This document shows positions 25,107-33,340 of a DNA stretch of 64,000 bases, piece by piece. The DNA lies in NCBI RefSeq assembly GCF_014270065.1, contig NZ_JACNME010000013.1, positions 1-64,000 of the forward strand. The letters run 5' to 3'. Both the position numbers and the translations under genes were made by a program. This DNA comes from Quadrisphaera sp. RL12-1S (GTDB lineage: Bacteria; Actinomycetota; Actinomycetes; Actinomycetales; Quadrisphaeraceae). The notes under the pieces were generated by a model that saw only the letters and a program-made list of their open reading frames with translations, searched no databases and was not told the DNA's origin. Numbering within the stretch: the stretch's first letter is position 1; every line of letters begins with the position of its first letter.

Positions 25107-25652
25107 ATGAGGCTCTTCGTCTCCCTCGAGCCGCCGCCGGAAGCGCTGCAGCCGGTGGCGGACGCCGTCGTCGAGCTCGGCCGGGTGCCGGGGGTCCGGT
25201 GGTCGCCGCCGTCCCGCTGGCACGTCACGCTCGCCTTCCTCGGAGACCTCGACGACGACGACGTCCGCCGCCTCGCGCCGCCGCTGCGCTCCGCGGTGGC
25301 GGCGGCCGGGCCGGTGCGGCTGCGGCTGGCCGGCACGGGCACCTTCGGCACGAGCGTGCTGTGGGCGGGGGTCGCCGGCGACGTCGAGCGGCTGTCGTCG
25401 CTCGCCGCCGGCGTCGCCGGGGCGGCCCGAGCGGCCGGGCTGGGGCTCGAGGAGCGTCCCTACCGGCCGCACGTCACGCTGGCCCGCGCCGCGGGCCGCG
25501 GCGGCGCCGGTGCGCTGGGACAGCTGGCCGACCAGCTGGCCGGGGTGCGGGGGCCGACCTGGACGGCCGTCGAGGCGCGGCTCGTGCGCAGCCACACCTC
25601 CGACGGTCGCTACGAGGTGCTGGAGCACCTGCCCCTCCTGCCCCCGGCGTGA
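25107..25652 (+). CDS. thpR: RNA 2',3'-cyclic phosphodiesterase (2'-5' RNA ligase family)
   Basis: Cytoplasmic 2H-phosphoesterase of 181 residues. Both catalytic His-x-Thr motifs are present: HVTLAFLG at about residues 39-46 and HVTLARA at about 124-130. The family hydrolyses 2',3'-cyclic phosphates on RNA and was first noted as a 2'-5' ligase. The ATG at 25107 begins MRLFVSLEPP, the normal start of the family; the ATG at 25089 is inside the repeat. The gene ends 39 bp before the convergent diguanylate cyclase. Confidence 0.92.
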   Translation: MRLFVSLEPPPEALQPVADAVVELGRVPGVRWSPPSRWHVTLAFLGDLDDDDVRRLAPPLRSAVAAAGPVRLRLAGTGTFGTSVLWAGVAGDVERLSSLAAGVAGAARAAGLGLEERPYRPHVTLARAAGRGGAGALGQLADQLAGVRGPTWTAVEARLVRSHTSDGRYEVLEHLPLLPPA

Positions 25653-25691
25653 CCCGGGGTGGTGGCGCGTGCCGCGACCGCCGGACCGCCG

Positions 25692-27200
25692 TCAGGCGAG
25701 CGCGCGGCCGGCGGCGAGACCCGGGAGCGCTGCCGGCCCGGACGCGGGCCCGGACGCCGGTGCGTCGGGCGCGCCGGTGTCGGAGCGCACGCGGTCGCGG
25801 CCGGCGGCCTTGGCTGCGTAGAGCAGGTCGTCGGCGCGCCCCAGCAGCGCGTGGAAGTCCTCGCCCGGACGCCGGTGCACCAGCCCCGCGGACACGGTGC
25901 GGGGACGGGGCACCGCCCGGCGCACGTCGTCGAGGAGGTCCTCGGCCCGCGCTACGTCGGCGTCGGCGAGGAGCACCACGAACTCCTCGCCGCCCCACCG
26001 GTAGAGCCCCGCCGTGGGGGGCAGCACGCGGCGCCAGGCCGCGGAGGCCTCGCGCAGCAGGGCGTCCCCGGCGTCGTGGCCCAGGGTGTCGTTGACGGCC
26101 TTGAACCCGTCCAGGTCCAGCACCGCGAGCGCCGCGGGGTCGCTGCCCCGCGCGAGCAGGGCGTCGGCGGCGGCGCTGCAGCGGCGGCGGTTGGGCAGGC
26201 CGGTGAGCTCGTCCCGGTGCGCCAGCTGCTCCAGGCGCAGCGCCTGGTCCGCCGCGACGCGCAGTGCGGCGTGCAGGCGGACCGTGCTCAGCACCGCGGT
26301 GAACACCGCACCGCAGCCGAGCACCAGCCAGTCGGCCGCGTGCCCGGTGGCCCCCTGCACCACCAGGGCGGCGGCGGGGAGGCAGGCGGCTGTCGGCAGC
26401 AGCACGAGCATCGTCCGGGACGCTCCCGCGGAGGTCTGGTGGGCGGTGCGCCAGGAGCGGGCGGCGGTCTCCCGCGACGAGGTCCCCGCGGTGGCGGACG
26501 CCTCCCGGGGCACGAGCGCGCACCCCGCCGCCAGCAGCGAGTAGGCGACGGCGAAGGGCACGGCGAGCCACGGCACCAGCGACGGCGGCAGCCACACCAT
26601 GTTCAGCAGGTAGGCCAGGTTGCCGCCCAGGAGGAGCACCGTGGCCAGGACCACGGCGGCCGCCGGGAGCCGGGCCGTGCTCCCGCCGATCGCCGCGCGG
26701 ACCACGAGCAGCAGGAGCGCCAGGTCGAGGCACAGGTACAGCAGCGAGGTGGCGGTCGCGAGGGACGGCTCCTGCGCGAGCAGCGGGCGCGCGAGCGCGG
26801 ACAGCACCACCAGCGCGGGGCCGCTGACCACGATGGTCGCGTCGAGGGTGGTCCCCCGGCGCCCCACCCGGGCGCTCAGCGCCGCGGAGCGCACCAGCGC
26901 GGCGTACCCCAGCACGTAGCCGACGTGGACCAGGGGTGTCTGCGGTGGCGCGCCACCGCTGACCCACGAGCCGTAGAACAGGACGTTCGCCGCGGCGATC
27001 AGGCTCCCGCCGGCCGCCGCCCACGGACGCCGCCGGCGGCCGGCCACCACCCCCAGCAGAGCGGGGGGTGCGATGGCGATGGCCGCCACCACGAGCAGGG
27101 GCACGGCTCCTGCCGGAGCGGCGGCCACGGCGACCGCGGCGCAGGTGCAGGCGGCGGCCGCGGTCAGCTCCACGGCGGTGCCGGTCGTGCGGTGGGTCAC
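25692..27200 (-). CDS. Multipass membrane diguanylate cyclase (GGEEF)
   Basis: Cyclic di-GMP synthase of 502 residues. About ten hydrophobic segments fill residues 1-320, and the catalytic domain runs from about 325. The active site is YRWGGEEFVVLL, with AVLDLDGFKAVNDTLGHDAGD before it. Five residues before GGEEF the sequence is PPTA rather than RxxD, so the usual inhibitory site is missing, unlike the cyclase at 7807-8877. A disordered Ala/Gly/Pro tail of about 25 residues ends the protein. The signal sensed by the membrane part is unknown. Confidence 0.92.
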   Translation of the reverse strand: MTHRTTGTAVELTAAAACTCAAVAVAAAPAGAVPLLVVAAIAIAPPALLGVVAGRRRRPWAAAGGSLIAAANVLFYGSWVSGGAPPQTPLVHVGYVLGYAALVRSAALSARVGRRGTTLDATIVVSGPALVVLSALARPLLAQEPSLATATSLLYLCLDLALLLLVVRAAIGGSTARLPAAAVVLATVLLLGGNLAYLLNMVWLPPSLVPWLAVPFAVAYSLLAAGCALVPREASATAGTSSRETAARSWRTAHQTSAGASRTMLVLLPTAACLPAAALVVQGATGHAADWLVLGCGAVFTAVLSTVRLHAALRVAADQALRLEQLAHRDELTGLPNRRRCSAAADALLARGSDPAALAVLDLDGFKAVNDTLGHDAGDALLREASAAWRRVLPPTAGLYRWGGEEFVVLLADADVARAEDLLDDVRRAVPRPRTVSAGLVHRRPGEDFHALLGRADDLLYAAKAAGRDRVRSDTGAPDAPASGPASGPAALPGLAAGRALA

Positions 27201-27281
27201 CCCCTGCTGGTCGGCGCACGACGCACCGGCCTTGATCGCGGTACCCCGGCCGGGTGCTCGCCGGTGACGGGCGTGGAGCGG

Positions 27282-28250
27282 TCAGCGGCCGCGGGAGAGG
27301 TAGACGCGCCGGACGACGTCCTCCACGTCGGGCTCCTCCACGGACAGGTCCCGCACCTGCGCGCGCTCGCTGACCGCTGACAGCACCGCCGCGGCCGTGG
27401 TGGCGGAGTCGTCGAAGGCCAGCCGCTGGCGCAGCCCGCCGGCCTCGCTGCCCAGGTGCTCGGCGTACGGCACACCGTGCAGGTCGGCCGTCGGCGCGGC
27501 GAGGTCCACCACGAGCACCCGCCGGGCGCCCACCTCCTTCGACAGCCCGGCCAGCGACCCGTCGTAGGCCAGGCGCCCGTGGTCGACCAGCAGCACCCGC
27601 TCGCACAGCCGCGAGACGTCGCCCATGTCGTGCGTGGTGAGCAGCAGCGTGGTGCCGTGCGCGGCGCGCTCGGCCAGGAGGAACTCCCGCAGCCGCTGCT
27701 TGCTCAGCACGTCCAGGCCGATGGTCGGCTCGTCGAGCACCAGCAGGTCGGGGGAGTGCAGGAGCGCCGCGGCCACCTCCCCGCGCATCCGCTGGCCCAG
27801 CGAGAGCTGGCGCACCGGTGAGGAGAGGAACTCCTCCAGCTCCAGGCGCTCGACCAGCTCCGCGGTCCGCTCCCGCTCGCGCGAGGCGCTCAGCCCGTGC
27901 ACCGCCGCCAGGATGCGGTAGCTCTCGGCCAGCGGCAGGTCCCACCACAGCTGCGAGCGCTGCCCGAACACCACCCCGAGCCGCCGCGCCAGCGCCCGCC
28001 GCTGCCCGACCGGCTCGAGCCCGCACGTCCGCACCGTGCCGGCGCTGGGCACGAGGATGCCCGCGAGCATCTTGATCGTGGTCGACTTGCCCGCGCCGTT
28101 GGCGCCGATGTAGCCGACCGACTCCCCGCGCTCGATGGTCACCGTGAGGTCGTCGACGGCGGTCACCTCCCGCCGACCGAGCAGCCCGGACCGCACGCGG
28201 AACGTGCGCGTGAGCCGCTCCACCTGCACCGCGGGCGTCGTCGTCGTCAT
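27282..28250 (-). CDS. ABC transporter ATP-binding protein (COG4586 type)
   Basis: ATPase of 322 residues. Walker A GANGAGKST is at about residues 50-58, the signature reads QLSLGQRMRGE, Walker B LLVLDEPTIGLD and the switch LLTTHD. The long C-terminal part from about 235 and the WWDLPLAESY insertion after the Q-loop are typical of the ATPase that works with the two permeases that precede it. The ATG overlaps the second permease stop by ATGA. Relatives include cyanobacterial viologen exporters; here the exported substrate is unknown. Confidence 0.92.
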   Translation of the reverse strand: MTTTTPAVQVERLTRTFRVRSGLLGRREVTAVDDLTVTIERGESVGYIGANGAGKSTTIKMLAGILVPSAGTVRTCGLEPVGQRRALARRLGVVFGQRSQLWWDLPLAESYRILAAVHGLSASRERERTAELVERLELEEFLSSPVRQLSLGQRMRGEVAAALLHSPDLLVLDEPTIGLDVLSKQRLREFLLAERAAHGTTLLLTTHDMGDVSRLCERVLLVDHGRLAYDGSLAGLSKEVGARRVLVVDLAAPTADLHGVPYAEHLGSEAGGLRQRLAFDDSATTAAAVLSAVSERAQVRDLSVEEPDVEDVVRRVYLSRGR

Positions 28251-29062
28251 CCTCCGCCTCCCTGGTAGTGCCTGACCCCGGTGCGCCAGGCCAGCGCCGC
28301 CACGGCCCACATCCACACCGCCGCGAGCGGTGCCAGCCAGCCGGCCCACCCCGGCAGCCACCCCGGGCCCGGCAGGCCCAGCAGCGCCACCACCGGCAGG
28401 TACGCCGTGAAGGCGATCGGGATGGCGAACCCGAACACCGCCACGAGCGGCTTCGCCCACACCGACGCCGGCTGCGTGGCGGCGTACCGGCCGCCGTAGA
28501 CGGCGGCGGCGGTGGCCTCGGCGGCGTCGACCAGGAAGAACTGCACGCCCGCCGCCGCCACGAACACCGCGGCGAACGTCAGCGCGCTCGTGAGGACGAC
28601 GACGGCGAGGAACACCACGTGCAGCGGCGTCCACGCGATGTCGTTGACGGCCACGCCCACCCCGAGCGCCACCGCGGCCACCGCGATGCGCGTGACGCGG
28701 CGCAGGCTGACGTCGCTGGTCACCAGCTGCGCGAGGAGCGGCTGGGGGCGCAGGTAGAAGACGTCGAGGGTGCCCGAGCGCAGGTAGACCGGCAGGGTGT
28801 CGAGGTGGCCGACGACGAGGTCGGCCAGGCTGAACGACAGGTCCGCGATGCCGAAGACCAGGACGACGGCGGCCAGGTCGAGGCCTCCCAGGGAGTCGAC
28901 CGAGCGGAAGAGCACCAGCACCTCGGCCAGCTGGACCACGCCCACCAGCAGCGAGCTGACCAGGTCCAGCGCGAAGCCGCCGCGGTAGCTGGTCTGGCTG
29001 CGCACCCGGCTGGCCACCACGGCGCGGTAGGGCCTCCACCGCGAGGAGAGCGGCTCAGCCAC
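28247..29062 (-). CDS. ABC-2 family exporter permease (COG3694 type)
   Basis: Membrane permease of 271 residues with six helices. The motif VYLRSGTLDVFYLRPQPLLAQ at about residues 92-112 is characteristic of this exporter family and is shared in weaker form by the partner permease. The GTG at 29062 has GGAGG about 10 nt upstream and overlaps the previous stop by 8 bp. It forms a heterodimeric channel with the product of 29055-29912, driven by the ATPase at 27282-28250. Confidence 0.9.
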   Translation of the reverse strand: MAEPLSSRWRPYRAVVASRVRSQTSYRGGFALDLVSSLLVGVVQLAEVLVLFRSVDSLGGLDLAAVVLVFGIADLSFSLADLVVGHLDTLPVYLRSGTLDVFYLRPQPLLAQLVTSDVSLRRVTRIAVAAVALGVGVAVNDIAWTPLHVVFLAVVVLTSALTFAAVFVAAAGVQFFLVDAAEATAAAVYGGRYAATQPASVWAKPLVAVFGFAIPIAFTAYLPVVALLGLPGPGWLPGWAGWLAPLAAVWMWAVAALAWRTGVRHYQGGGG

Positions 29063-29912
29063 CCTGCACCTCCAGCCGGTGGCGCCCCGCGCGGGTCATC
29101 AGCTGGCCGAGCACCAGCGCCACGACGAGCCAGGCCAGCTGCACCAGCAGGGCTCCCGCGGCGGCCCCGCCGGCCACGCGCCCCGACAGCAGGTCCACCG
29201 GGATCTGCAGCATGGACGGGAACGGCGTCGCCTGCGCCAGCGCGAACAGCCAGCCCGGGAAGATCGACACCGGGACGAACAGCCCCGCGAAGAAGCCCGC
29301 CACCACCATGTAGAAGACCTGCAGCCCGCGCGTCTCGACGGTCCAGAAGCCGGTCGCCGCGACGAGGTAGACCACCAGGTGCGACACGACCACCGCCAGC
29401 AGCGCGCTGAGCAGCCCGGCCCCCAGGACCAGCGGGTCCGTGGGCAGGCGCATGCCCCCGACGAGAACGGCCAGGACGACGATCGGCACCCCGCGCGGCA
29501 GCAGCGAGAACAGGGCCCGGCCGACCTCCTGCGCGGTGGTGGAGGTCTGCAGGTCGATCGGGCGCAGCAGGTCGACGGCGACGCTGCCGTCCTTGATGCG
29601 CCCCGCGAGGTCGATGCGCCCGAAGAGGTTCACCGACCCGAGCAGCGCCTGGCTGAGCCAGGCGTAGGCGATGACGGCGCGGGTGTCGTACCCGGCCAGC
29701 TCGCCACCGCCCGCGGCGACGGCGGCGGTGAGCACGCTGACCTTGAGGAAGCCGAACGTCACGTTGGCGACCAGGCCGCCGAGGGCCGCCGCCCGGTAGG
29801 TCGACCCGCGGCGCCAGCCGGCGGCGACGAGGCGCCCGTGGACGCGCAGCCAGGTCGCTGCGCCGGAAAGCGGGCCCGCCTGCGCTGGCTGCCCGTCGTG
29901 ACGCACGGTCAC
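29055..29912 (-). CDS. ABC-2 family exporter permease (COG4587 type)
   Basis: First gene of the three-gene exporter operon; 285 residues, six helices. IKDGSVAVDLLRPIDLQTST at about residues 106-125 is the counterpart of the partner's conserved loop, and the VPVSIFPGWLFALAQATPFP segment near 220 is typical of the group. The GTG at 29912 is used. No regulator is linked. Substrate unknown; efflux of a toxic cation or a lipid are both known for relatives. Confidence 0.9.
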   Translation of the reverse strand: MTVRHDGQPAQAGPLSGAATWLRVHGRLVAAGWRRGSTYRAAALGGLVANVTFGFLKVSVLTAAVAAGGGELAGYDTRAVIAYAWLSQALLGSVNLFGRIDLAGRIKDGSVAVDLLRPIDLQTSTTAQEVGRALFSLLPRGVPIVVLAVLVGGMRLPTDPLVLGAGLLSALLAVVVSHLVVYLVAATGFWTVETRGLQVFYMVVAGFFAGLFVPVSIFPGWLFALAQATPFPSMLQIPVDLLSGRVAGGAAAGALLVQLAWLVVALVLGQLMTRAGRHRLEVQGG

Positions 29913-29976
29913 AGGAACGTACTCCTGTGATCGCCGCGCGCCAACCCCCGATCGCCACCTCGGCGCGGCGGGGGGG

Positions 29977-30462
29977 TCAGAGCTCCAGCGCGTAGGTGCG
30001 GTACGTGATGTCGCGCACCCAGCCCTCGCTCTCGTAGAGGGCTTGCGCGGCGGTGTTGGTGTGCGCCGTCTCCAGGACGGCCGTCGTCGCGCCCGCGGCC
30101 CGGGCCCGCTCGGCGACGGCGCGCAGCAGCGCCCGCCCGGCGCCCCGGCCGCGGGCGGCGGGGGCGACGAAGAGGTCGTAGAGGACCCACGCCGGAGCGA
30201 GCTCGAGGGAGGCCCACGTGGGGTAGCACTGCGCGAAGCCCACGGCGGCCCCGTCGCGGGTGGGGTCCTCGGCGAGCAGGACGACGCTGTCCCCGTTCCC
30301 GATCCGCGCCGCCAGGTACGAGGTCACGTCGGCGGGGTCGCGCGGGTGCTCGTAGAAGTCGAGGTATCCGGCGAACAGCCGCGCCACCGCCTCGACGTCG
30401 TCGACGGTCGCCGTCCGCACCACGAGGCCGCCGCTCGGGACGCTGGTGGGTGTGCTGGCCAT
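29977..30462 (-). CDS. GNAT-family N-acetyltransferase
   Basis: Cytoplasmic acetyltransferase of 161 residues. The acetyl-CoA loop reads LFVAPAARGRGAGRALL at about residues 97-113, and HTNTAAQALYESEGW is the conserved C-terminal helix. It resembles the small-molecule or protein N-acetyltransferases of the RimI/spermidine type. The ATG at 30462 follows a CAGGAT -10-like box by 7 nt. It stands alone, divergent from the small membrane gene at 30532. Substrate unknown. Confidence 0.87.
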   Translation of the reverse strand: MASTPTSVPSGGLVVRTATVDDVEAVARLFAGYLDFYEHPRDPADVTSYLAARIGNGDSVVLLAEDPTRDGAAVGFAQCYPTWASLELAPAWVLYDLFVAPAARGRGAGRALLRAVAERARAAGATTAVLETAHTNTAAQALYESEGWVRDITYRTYALEL

Positions 30463-30531
30463 GCTCCACATCCTGGCGCGCCACCGGCGGGGTGGTTGCG
30501 GGGGAGGGGGAGCGGGCCGCACAGTGGGCGG

Positions 30532-30867
30532 GTGGACCAGCAGCGGCGTGCGGTGGGGCGGCTCGTCGTCGCGCTCGCCGTGCTGCTGGGGCCGCTGCTC
30601 CTGCTCGGCCCGCAGCTGGCCGACGGCCACGTGCTCGCGGGAGGGGCGCTGGTCGCGGCCGTCCTGGCGGGCTCCGCCCTCGGCGGGGGCCTGGCGGTGG
30701 TGGCGGCGGTCGCCGTCCTGCTGCTCACCGCGCCACCGCGGGCGCCCGCGGCGGTGCGCTGGCTGGCGGACGTCGTCGTCCGCCTCGAGGACCGGCCGGG
30801 ACGTCCCGGCCGCACGCGCTCGCGGGCGCCGGGCGCGGGGACCTCCCCGCGCCGCCTCGCCCTCTGA
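30532..30867 (+). CDS. Small membrane protein upstream of YidC paralogue
   Basis: 111 residues with two or three hydrophobic helices in the first 75 (LVVALAVLLGPLLLLGPQ, then AGGALVAAVLAGSALGGG and LAVVAAVAVLLLTA) and a basic Pro/Arg-rich tail. Small proteins of this shape (DUF6412-like) are commonly encoded directly before a second YidC gene in actinobacteria, as here, with a 63-bp gap. It may assist the insertase. The family match is from memory and moderate. The GTG at 30532 is the likely start. Confidence 0.6.
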   Translation: MDQQRRAVGRLVVALAVLLGPLLLLGPQLADGHVLAGGALVAAVLAGSALGGGLAVVAAVAVLLLTAPPRAPAAVRWLADVVVRLEDRPGRPGRTRSRAPGAGTSPRRLAL

Positions 30868-30930
30868 CCGACCGTCAGGCGACCCGGCGCGGGGGACCAC
30901 CCGTCCCCCTCACCCGTCCGGAGCGTCCGC

Positions 30931-31827
30931 ATGCCCTCGTCCTGGTCCCTGCTCAACCCCCTCGCCTGGCTGGAGTCCGCCGTGTCCGGCGTGCTCGTGG
31001 CCGCCCACGCGCTGCTCGGCGCGCTCGGGCTCGACCCCTCCTCGGGCGCCGCGTGGGTCGGCGCCGTCGTCGTCCTCGTGGTGCTGGTGCGGCTGGCGCT
31101 CCTGCCGCTCGTGCTCCGGCAGGTGCGGGCCTCGCACCGGCTGGCGCGCATCGCCCCGCAGCTGCGCGAGCTGCAGGGGCGCTACTCCCGCCCGTCCGGG
31201 CCCGGTGGGCGCCAGCAGCTGACCCGCGACCCCGCCGAGCTGGCCCGGTGGCGGGCCGAGCAGAAGGCGCTGCACGCCGAGGCCGGGGCCTCACCGCTGT
31301 CGTTCCTGCCGGTGCTGCTGCAGCTGCCGGTGATGATCGCCCTCGCGCGGGTGCTCGACGGCGCCGCCCGCGGGCACGCCGTGGGGCTGCTCACCCCTCT
31401 GCTCGCCGCGCAGGCCGGAGCGGCCACCGTGCTCGGCGCCCCGCTGTCGGGCTCGCTGCTCGGCGGCGGGGAGGGCGCGGTGCTGGCGGTGGTGCTCGTC
31501 GCGGTGGTGGCGCTGTGCACCTGGGTGACCACGCGCCGCCAGCTCACCCGGGGGACGGCGCCCGAGGCGCTGGACGGGCCGGTCGGGCAGGCGCAGCGGA
31601 TGACGGTGTGGCTGGTGCCGCTGGTGATGGCCGCGACCAGCGCCGCCGTCCCGCTGGGGCTGCTCGTGTACTGGGCGAGCTCGGCGGTGTGGTCGCTCGG
31701 GCAGAGCGCTGCGCTGCTGCGGTGGCTGCCGACGCCGGGGACGCCGGCCGCCGCCGCGCGGGAGCAGCGCCTCGCAGGGCTGGGGCGTCCCGTCGAGCGG
31801 GCAGAAGTCGGCCGGCAGGCCCGCTGA
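30931..31827 (+). CDS. YidC/Oxa1-family membrane insertase paralogue
   Basis: Membrane protein insertase of 298 residues. After a first helix, the region VRLALLPLVLRQVRASHRLA at about residues 54-73 holds the conserved arginine groove, followed by a charged cytoplasmic loop, and LSFLPVLLQLPVMIALARVL gives the core helix. The tail ends in a basic cytoplasmic segment. It is not in the usual rnpA-yidC-jag setting, so it is probably a second, specialised copy. The ATG at 30931 is clear. Confidence 0.88.
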   Translation: MPSSWSLLNPLAWLESAVSGVLVAAHALLGALGLDPSSGAAWVGAVVVLVVLVRLALLPLVLRQVRASHRLARIAPQLRELQGRYSRPSGPGGRQQLTRDPAELARWRAEQKALHAEAGASPLSFLPVLLQLPVMIALARVLDGAARGHAVGLLTPLLAAQAGAATVLGAPLSGSLLGGGEGAVLAVVLVAVVALCTWVTTRRQLTRGTAPEALDGPVGQAQRMTVWLVPLVMAATSAAVPLGLLVYWASSAVWSLGQSAALLRWLPTPGTPAAAAREQRLAGLGRPVERAEVGRQAR

Positions 31828-31901
31828 GGCGCTCCCAGCGCACTTCTGCATGCCCGGCGGGACGCGGCCACCACCACTCGTCCGGCGATGTATCGTCAGG
31901 C

Positions 31902-32222
31902 ATGGCATTGACCGAGCCTGCGGTGCTGGTGCTCACCGCGCTGGTGGGGGAGGCGCGGCACGGGTACGCGCTCATCGGCGAGGTGCAGGACCTGTCAGAC
32001 GGGCGTGTGACGCTGTCGGTGGGGACGCTCTACGGCCTGCTCGACCGGCTCGCAGGAGAGGGACTCATCGCGCGCGACCGCGAGGAGGTCCACGCCGGGC
32101 GGACGCGCCGCTACTACCGCCTCACCGACGACGGCGCCGCCGCTCTGACCGCCGAGGCGGAGCGGCTGGCGCAGCTGGCCCGCGCGGCCTCGGCGCGGCT
32201 GCGCGCCGCCCGGGCGGTGTGA
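31902..32222 (+). CDS. PadR-family transcriptional regulator
   Basis: Winged-helix DNA-binding protein of 106 residues. RHGYALIGEVQDLSDGRVTL and SVGTLYGLLDRLAGEGLIAR form the PadR core at residues 18-58, and GRTRRYYRLTDDGAAALTAE is the wing and following helix. The ATG at 31902 comes 5 nt after TATCGT (31891-31896), so the mRNA may be leaderless. The membrane-protein gene at 32226 follows by 3 nt, the usual PadR arrangement in actinobacteria. Confidence 0.92.
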   Translation: MALTEPAVLVLTALVGEARHGYALIGEVQDLSDGRVTLSVGTLYGLLDRLAGEGLIARDREEVHAGRTRRYYRLTDDGAAALTAEAERLAQLARAASARLRAARAV

Positions 32223-32225
32223 GCC

Positions 32226-33251
32226 GTGGCCGAGTCGTCGTCCTCCCGGGCCGTGCCCTCGCCGCTCGAGCGCGGCTACCGCCGGGTGCTGCGCGTGCTG
32301 CCGCGCGGCTACCGCGCGCAGTGGGAGGAGGACATGGTCGCCGCACTGCTCGACTCCGAGCAGGAGGCCGCCGCCCGGGCCGTGGCCGCCGAGGGGCCAG
32401 CGCGCCAGGACGAGGAGCGCGAGCTCGTGCTGCTGCAGCGCCCACCGCTGCGCGAGGTGGCCGGGGTGCTGGGGCTGGCGGTGAGGCTCCACCTGGCGGC
32501 TCCCTCCACCCCTGGGGCGACGGCGCGCAGCCGTGCCGTCGGTGACGCGGTGCGGCTGACGGCGCTGCTCGGACTGCTGGTGCCGGCGGCGTTCGGCGTC
32601 CAGCAGCTGGTGCTCCTGCCCTGGTGGGCGCGGCAGCCGGGGTGGTCGCAGGTCACACGGGCTGACGGCACCTGGTGGGTGGCGAGCGGCCTGGTGGCGC
32701 TGCTGACGTGGACGCTGCTCGTGGCGGGGCACCGGCGCGCGGCCGTCGGCGTGGCGCTGGCCGGCGTGGTGGCGCCCTGGGTGGCCGGGGGAGCGCAGCT
32801 CCCGCTCTGGGCGCTGCAGCCGCGCGAGCTGGTGGTGTGGCTGGTGCTGCTGGTGCCGCTGCTCTGCACGGCGGCCTGGCACCGGGACGCCCCGCCCCCG
32901 GCGAGGCGGTGGTGGTGGGCGCTGCCGGCGTCCGCGGTGGTGCTCCTCGGCCTCGCGGGTCTCCAGCTCGTCGGTGCGGTGGGCGCCCTGGACACCCCCG
33001 ACCTGGTGGTGGCGGCAGCGGCCCTGGCCGTCGGGTGGTGGCGCCACGACCGCGGGTGGTGCGGCGCCGCGGTGCTGCTCGGCGGTGTGGCCCTGGTGCG
33101 CGCGCTCGCGACGCTCGGGTACCTGACCGGCCTGCCGGAGGTCTACGGGCTGGTGGGCGCAGCGGTCACCACCGCGTCCGGGCTGGTGGTCGTCGTGGCG
33201 CTGGCGCGCTGGTGGCGGCTGGCTGGGCAGGGGCGGCCCGCCCGGGTGTGA
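32226..33251 (+). CDS. Membrane protein cotranscribed with PadR
   Basis: 341 residues. The N-terminal soluble part includes RGYRRVLRVLPRGYRAQWEE, a pattern often found in proteins encoded next to PadR regulators, and is followed from about residue 105 by eight or so membrane helices. It has no transporter motif. The GTG at 32226 starts 3 nt after the PadR stop, so the two are cotranscribed and probably controlled by PadR. Role unknown; membrane-stress functions are known for other PadR partners. Confidence 0.75.
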   Translation: MAESSSSRAVPSPLERGYRRVLRVLPRGYRAQWEEDMVAALLDSEQEAAARAVAAEGPARQDEERELVLLQRPPLREVAGVLGLAVRLHLAAPSTPGATARSRAVGDAVRLTALLGLLVPAAFGVQQLVLLPWWARQPGWSQVTRADGTWWVASGLVALLTWTLLVAGHRRAAVGVALAGVVAPWVAGGAQLPLWALQPRELVVWLVLLVPLLCTAAWHRDAPPPARRWWWALPASAVVLLGLAGLQLVGAVGALDTPDLVVAAAALAVGWWRHDRGWCGAAVLLGGVALVRALATLGYLTGLPEVYGLVGAAVTTASGLVVVVALARWWRLAGQGRPARV

Positions 33252-33256
33252 CCACC

Positions 33257-33315
33257 GACATGCAGAAGTCCGCCCGGACCCCCGCTGAAGGGGTCCGGGC
33301 GGACTTCTGCATGTC
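33257..33315. terminator. Perfect 26-bp-stem bidirectional terminator
   Basis: 33257-33282 is the exact reverse complement of 33290-33315, with a 7-nt loop (CGCTGAA). It lies between the convergent PadR-linked membrane gene (stop 33251) and the semialdehyde dehydrogenase (stop 33341). The arm ACTTCTGCATG is found again at 31842-31852. Confidence 0.85.
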
Positions 33316-33340
33316 CGGCGTCACGCGCCGGTGTGGCGGG

